From: Lenisia limosa
Taxonomy: Eukaryota > Breviatea
Direction of reading: 5' to 3'
Assembly (NCBI GenBank): GCA_001655205.1
Contig: LPNZ01006111.1
Coordinates: 1 to 20,872 of the forward strand
DNA: 20,872 bases
Shown here: positions 18,501 through 20,872 of the stretch, piece by piece
Layout of the letters: each line of letters starts with the position of its first letter
Numbering within the stretch: position 1 is the stretch's first letter
The notes under the pieces: model-generated
Told to the model about the DNA's origin: nothing
Seen by the model: the letters and a program-made list of their open reading frames with translations, nothing else
The model's database searches: none
Position numbers and translations under genes: made by a program

Positions 18501-18739
18501 TAACCTCACTACATAGCCCCCGAACACGTCACGTCCACTGAAGACATGCCCAAGTCTTTGGCTACTCTTTTCGGGGTGGGGAGGAGGGGTTGAGGGCTGG
18601 ATATCATTAGTTTCGGTCAATCACTATGATGAACCATCTATGATATGGATAATTTAGTGTTTTTTTTTCCATCTGCTTAACCGCACAGCGACCGCGAAGC
18701 TACACCGGTCCCCCTCAAATGGAGCATTCCCCACTCTGA
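3083..18739 (+). CDS. Twelve-TM protein with two degenerate class III adenylyl/guanylyl cyclase-homology domains
   Basis: I rebuilt this gene by chaining GT-AG exons whose phases agree. Order: polar N-terminus (exons 3083-6579), six-helix membrane block M1 (6788-7869), cyclase-homology domain C1 (8004-10616), six-helix block M2 (10820-13155), domain C2 (13309-about 15300), polar tail ending at TGA 18737-18739. About 1,510 residues are visible, plus pieces lost in gaps. The 6TM-C1-6TM-C2 order is that of animal transmembrane adenylyl cyclases, which make cAMP at the plasma membrane. Both domains carry the pre-domain motif SIIPPHVV / SILPVHVV and the GPVMAGVIG / ASAGVIG strand, so homology is clear. 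Most catalytic residues are replaced (see the domain entries), so activity is doubtful. The start ATG has a single 8-codon exon and is the weakest part; several donors are inferred from phase. Confidence 0.8.
3283..3673 (+). other. Intron between exons 2 and 3 of the cyclase-like gene
   Basis: This 391-nt AT-rich intron runs from GTAGGC to CTACAG. It holds a 27-bp tandem duplication (TTTAGAACAGATAATTTTC at 3601 and 3628; the units differ by one base). No gene is seen in it. Confidence 0.6.
5308..5980 (+). other. Long AT-rich intron between exons 9 and 10 of the cyclase-like gene
   Basis: This 673-nt intron runs from GTGGGC to CACCAG. Positions 5328-5400 are a TA-rich palindromic tract, and CTGTGAATTT is repeated near 5425-5452. 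I see no exon or RNA gene here. The flanking exons join in phase 0 without one. Confidence 0.6.
6788..7869 (+). CDS. Cyclase-like gene: membrane block M1 (six helices), exons 13-17
   Basis: Exons: 6788-6872 (donor runs into the gap), 7051-7210, 7377-7515, 7593-7662 and 7781-7869. Hydrophobic spans in order: VFYLILGLLDWLIAVLH, FALHFLFLILLFSNYL, ALIVITAGTWTVRGALVV, TLVSLLLLAFGYSGHTLV, then SLFVTFTIGLYWAIGFLF, and DLVVILAIHVLTTCLGFIY. A basic stretch (KQRQFVKIFWQQKRVTK) follows and leads into C1, as in adenylyl cyclases. The exon 14 donor must be gtgggg at 7211. The better-looking gtgagt at 7218 would put a stop at the start of exon 15. Confidence 0.75.
8004..10616 (+). CDS. Cyclase-like gene: cyclase-homology domain C1, exons 18-27
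   Basis: Exons: 8004-8102 (LDNLIFSIIPPHVVHHL, the class III pre-domain helix), 8357-8404 (VTMVVCKVHIT, strand beta1), 8468-8534 (LSKLFTRFDSLAKDH), 8721-8792 (ADTYSVVVGCP), 8920-8975 (ALALEMKRII), one exon missing in or near the gaps at 8992-9089 and 9732-9835, 9911-10004 (GPVMAGVIG then FSVFGRTPLHAVQM), 10100-10190 (NIVISRETHSS), 10302-10359 and 10511-10616. Family knowledge: beta1 normally carries metal Asp in F-A/V-D-I; here it is Lys (codon 8375). The second metal Asp is kept (GAC 8735). Substrate Lys of KTIGD is replaced. The Asn and Arg of VNxASRM become His and Gln. The fold is probably kept and catalysis probably lost. Confidence 0.8.
8147..8356. repeat. AT-rich palindromic tract around an assembly gap
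   Basis: After the 34-N gap, 8181-8212 is (AT)n-like with an internal TATATAGCTATATA palindrome. A second tract, 8286-8330, contains TGATATCATATATAG. It lies in the intron between exons 18 and 19 of the cyclase-like gene. Confidence 0.6.
8976..9910 (+). other. Intron region with two gaps and a missing C1 exon
   Basis: These 935 nt lie between ...FCPDW (phase 0 out) and the GPVMAGV exon (phase 1 in). The phases do not match and the R-I-G-I-H segment is absent, so an exon must lie here. Gaps at 8992-9089 and 9732-9835 are the obvious places. A weak candidate, 9408-9442 (AVLCRISHFTI), has AG/GT borders but does not resolve the phase. ATCATGAAGAG is repeated near 9232 and 9259. Confidence 0.5.
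10820..13155 (+). CDS. Cyclase-like gene: membrane block M2 (six helices), exons 28-33
   Basis: Exons: 10820-10915, 11031-11184, 11311-11436 (or ending 11409), 11570-11659, 11966-12032 and 13097-13155. It opens with a basic stretch (EKRFLKQFALRGRRN). Hydrophobic spans follow: FILPLAIFALLWAW, FAAVIQTLDLVIWLVLLQL, AIVSIHLAMYNLEVFALLLG, TLIVIVGVFCYCIGYFMVLF, PLFIISFLAQLTAVLVSGI and VLLVGATVGYSLEL. Six helices between two cyclase domains match the second membrane cassette of transmembrane adenylyl cyclases. The last helix ends in RWRKAFLLR, the cytosolic entry to C2. The exon 30 donor must leave phase 0; the gtattt site at 11430 would create an early stop. Confidence 0.75.
11734..11864. mobile_element. 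Small hAT-like MITE with 8-bp target duplication
   Basis: This is a 131-bp non-coding element in the intron between exons 31 and 32 of the cyclase-like gene. The left end TAGGGCTCCGCGCA and the inverted right end TGGGGCTCCGTGCA match at 12 of 14 positions. The flanks CTTATTGC (11726-11733 and 11865-11872) are identical direct repeats. An 8-bp target duplication with TAGGG-type ends is typical of non-autonomous hAT elements. A 9-bp duplication, as for Mutator-type elements, is possible because the next base also matches. The interior is AT-rich and codes for nothing. Confidence 0.75.
12033..13096 (+). other. Longest intron of the cyclase-like gene (1,064 nt)
   Basis: It runs from GTAGGC to TTCTTAG between the last two helices of M2, whose exons join in phase 1 without anything between. 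It holds a GC-rich open stretch at 12383-12547 (54 codons on plus, after TTGCAG). The minus strand of the same stretch has an ATG-initiated ORF. It also has a repeat of TGGGACATCAAGAATT at 12808 and 12840. Neither is assigned as a gene. Confidence 0.5.
13309..15465 (+). CDS. Cyclase-like gene: cyclase-homology domain C2, exons 34-43
   Basis: Exons: 13309-13394 (EILLSILPVHVVTGILK), 13559-13585 (tentative), 13612-13660 (STILLVSVDFT, beta1), 13841-13930 (LILNDLFSAIDL), 14144-14216 (VHGVYSVVGGLPG then DHSAQ), 14340-14398 (CAFALETMAELASINSRF), 14543-14642 (LKIGIATAAASAGVIG), 14908-14951 (GEVPTWQQTRLM), 14979-15052 (GGEIITHFSSYY) and 15138-15465 (RCRYYFRFE, then a polar region). Phases agree throughout. 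In animal C2 domains the two metal Asp are absent but Lys, Asp, Asn and Arg for base and transition state are present. Here beta1 has Ser (as in animal C2), the KTIG Lys position is not Lys, and the VNxASRM motif is unrecognisable. So C2 does not supply the usual partner residues either. Confidence 0.78.
15566..15705 (+). repeat. Duplicated exon block, copy 1
   Basis: This 140-bp block matches copy 2 (16386-16526) with three substitutions and one 1-nt indel. It covers a donor-like GTTAGT, the pyrimidine tract, an 83-nt exon (15604-15686, AEVEFASRTYIAPSSSI...) and its GTGAGA donor. It ends at the 10-N gap. The exon enters in phase 0 and leaves in phase 2, so it could be spliced from the 15465 donor straight to 16701. 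It cannot be used together with copy 2 without breaking the frame. Confidence 0.9.
16079..16169. repeat. GGTCCGGACC-type inverted repeat cluster
   Basis: This ~91-bp stretch is built from variants of CGGTCCGG / CCGGACCG in both orientations (for example ACCGGTCCGGACCGTT at 16098). The outer ends CGGTCCGGT and ACCGGACCG are inverted repeats. The DNA could fold into a strong hairpin. It is far more GC-rich than the T-rich intron around it. No target duplication is clear. Confidence 0.7.
16304..18739 (+). CDS. Cyclase-like gene: polar C-terminal tail, last exons
   Basis: Exons: 16304-16387 (LVEEVEQVAAAAGKKRTW), 16425-16507 (copy 2 of the duplicated exon), 16701-16794, 16994-17119 (LARHGLTDAVSASGV), 17244-17283, 17462-17552 (acidic ESNSDEDDQDDVPP), one entering from the gap and ending at 17884 (SDLSILFKTNLLHQTSQQ), 18007-18067, 18203-18265 (or 18268), 18517-18575 and 18689-18739 with TGA. 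All visible junctions are in phase. The tail is Ser/Pro/charged, with no recognised domain, and is probably a disordered cytosolic region. An earlier end is possible if 18007 is read through to the in-frame TAA after the WLP codons near 18078. Confidence 0.65.
16386..16526 (+). repeat. Duplicated exon block, copy 2
   Basis: This 141-bp partner of 15566-15705 holds the exon AEAEFASRTYIALSSSI... (16425-16507). It sits directly after exon 16304-16387, whose donor GTTAGT is inside the repeat. Its acceptor is CCAAG rather than the ACCAG of copy 1. Of the three exon substitutions, two change an amino acid (V/A and P/L). Confidence 0.9.
16897..16974. repeat. 32-bp tandem repeat, about 2.4 copies
   Basis: CAGTATTCACCCCTTTTTCG begins at 16897, 16929 and (diverging to CATCCCC) 16961. 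It lies in the intron before exon 16994-17119, directly upstream of the pyrimidine tract. Confidence 0.85.
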
Positions 18740-18997
18740 TACTGGTTTGGCCTAATACCTTCACCACCCCCTCACTCTGTAGATCCCTGAGATCAAAATG
18801 GTACTGTTTCGTCAATCTAAATCTATTTCTGTGAATATAGTGTACAGTGTAACTATGTTCTTTCGTTTATTCGGACCAAAAATACCCAGGAAAAATAAAA
18901 CCAGACCTCAAATTAAACCATCTGAGCGCCCCAATGTGTAGGAAAAACATGTGCATAAGCGCCCCAAGCACGGAAACAAGAAACAGATAACAGAGAG
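18740..18997. other. Convergent 3' intergenic region with candidate poly(A) signals
   Basis: There are 258 bp between the stop of the cyclase-like gene and the stop of the isomerase gene. AATAAA occurs on the plus strand at 18894-18899 (155 nt after the TGA). It also occurs on the minus strand at 18871-18866 (about 127 nt after the isomerase TAG). If both are used, the two 3' ends overlap. No gene is seen here. Confidence 0.45.
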
Positions 18998-20754
<1,757 letters not shown>

Positions 20755-20872
20755 ATTGCTATTTTAATCTGATAGAGAAATGCTGTGTGACTAGTGTGAC
20801 GAAATTTGAAAAACAGTAAGGGTTGAAAAGTTACGGCTGCTCAACTTGGGCCATTTTTTCTGTGTGTAATAT
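20755..20872 (-). promoter_or_regulatory. Upstream region of the isomerase gene
   Basis: The 118 bp before the isomerase ATG are moderately AT-rich with in-frame stops. No clear TATA box or other recognised site is seen. The 5' end of the transcript is not identifiable. Confidence 0.35.

Overview
This is nuclear DNA from an intron-rich eukaryote, most likely a unicellular alga or other protist. The lineage cannot be fixed from the sequence. The evidence is many short GT-AG introns, often AT-rich with T-runs before AG; more GC-rich exons; a Pol III-type tRNA gene; AATAAA signals; and no bacterial operon features. Nine N-gaps interrupt the window, several next to homopolymers.

Layout. (1) 240-2588, minus: a multi-exon gene for an unidentified, mostly alpha-helical protein, with stop codon and AATAAA near the left end. 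(2) 2746-2817, minus: tRNA-Arg(TCG), inside the divergent intergenic space. (3) 3083-18739, plus: one very large gene of about 50 exons, rebuilt here by chaining exons whose reading phases agree. It encodes about 1,500 visible residues: a Ser/Pro/His-rich cytosolic N-terminus, six membrane helices, a class III nucleotidyl cyclase-homology domain, six more helices, a second cyclase-homology domain and a long polar tail. This is the layout of animal transmembrane adenylyl cyclases. (4) 18998-20754, minus: a complete 8-exon type I isopentenyl-diphosphate delta-isomerase gene (234 aa), convergent with the cyclase-like gene.

The main point of interest is gene 3. Both cyclase domains keep the family fold signatures (LLSILPxHVV, the LFxxFD helix, GPVxAGVIG) but have lost most catalytic positions. 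The first metal Asp is Lys in domain 1 and Ser in domain 2, and the Asn/Arg transition-state residues are replaced. The protein looks like a pseudo-adenylyl cyclase (membrane scaffold or sensor), or a strongly divergent enzyme. The same gene carries a duplicated 83-nt exon, a hAT-like MITE in an intron, a duplicated 3' splice site and a 26-nt intron.

The isomerase acts in isoprenoid synthesis and has no evident functional link to its neighbours. No CRISPR array, rRNA or prokaryotic element was seen.
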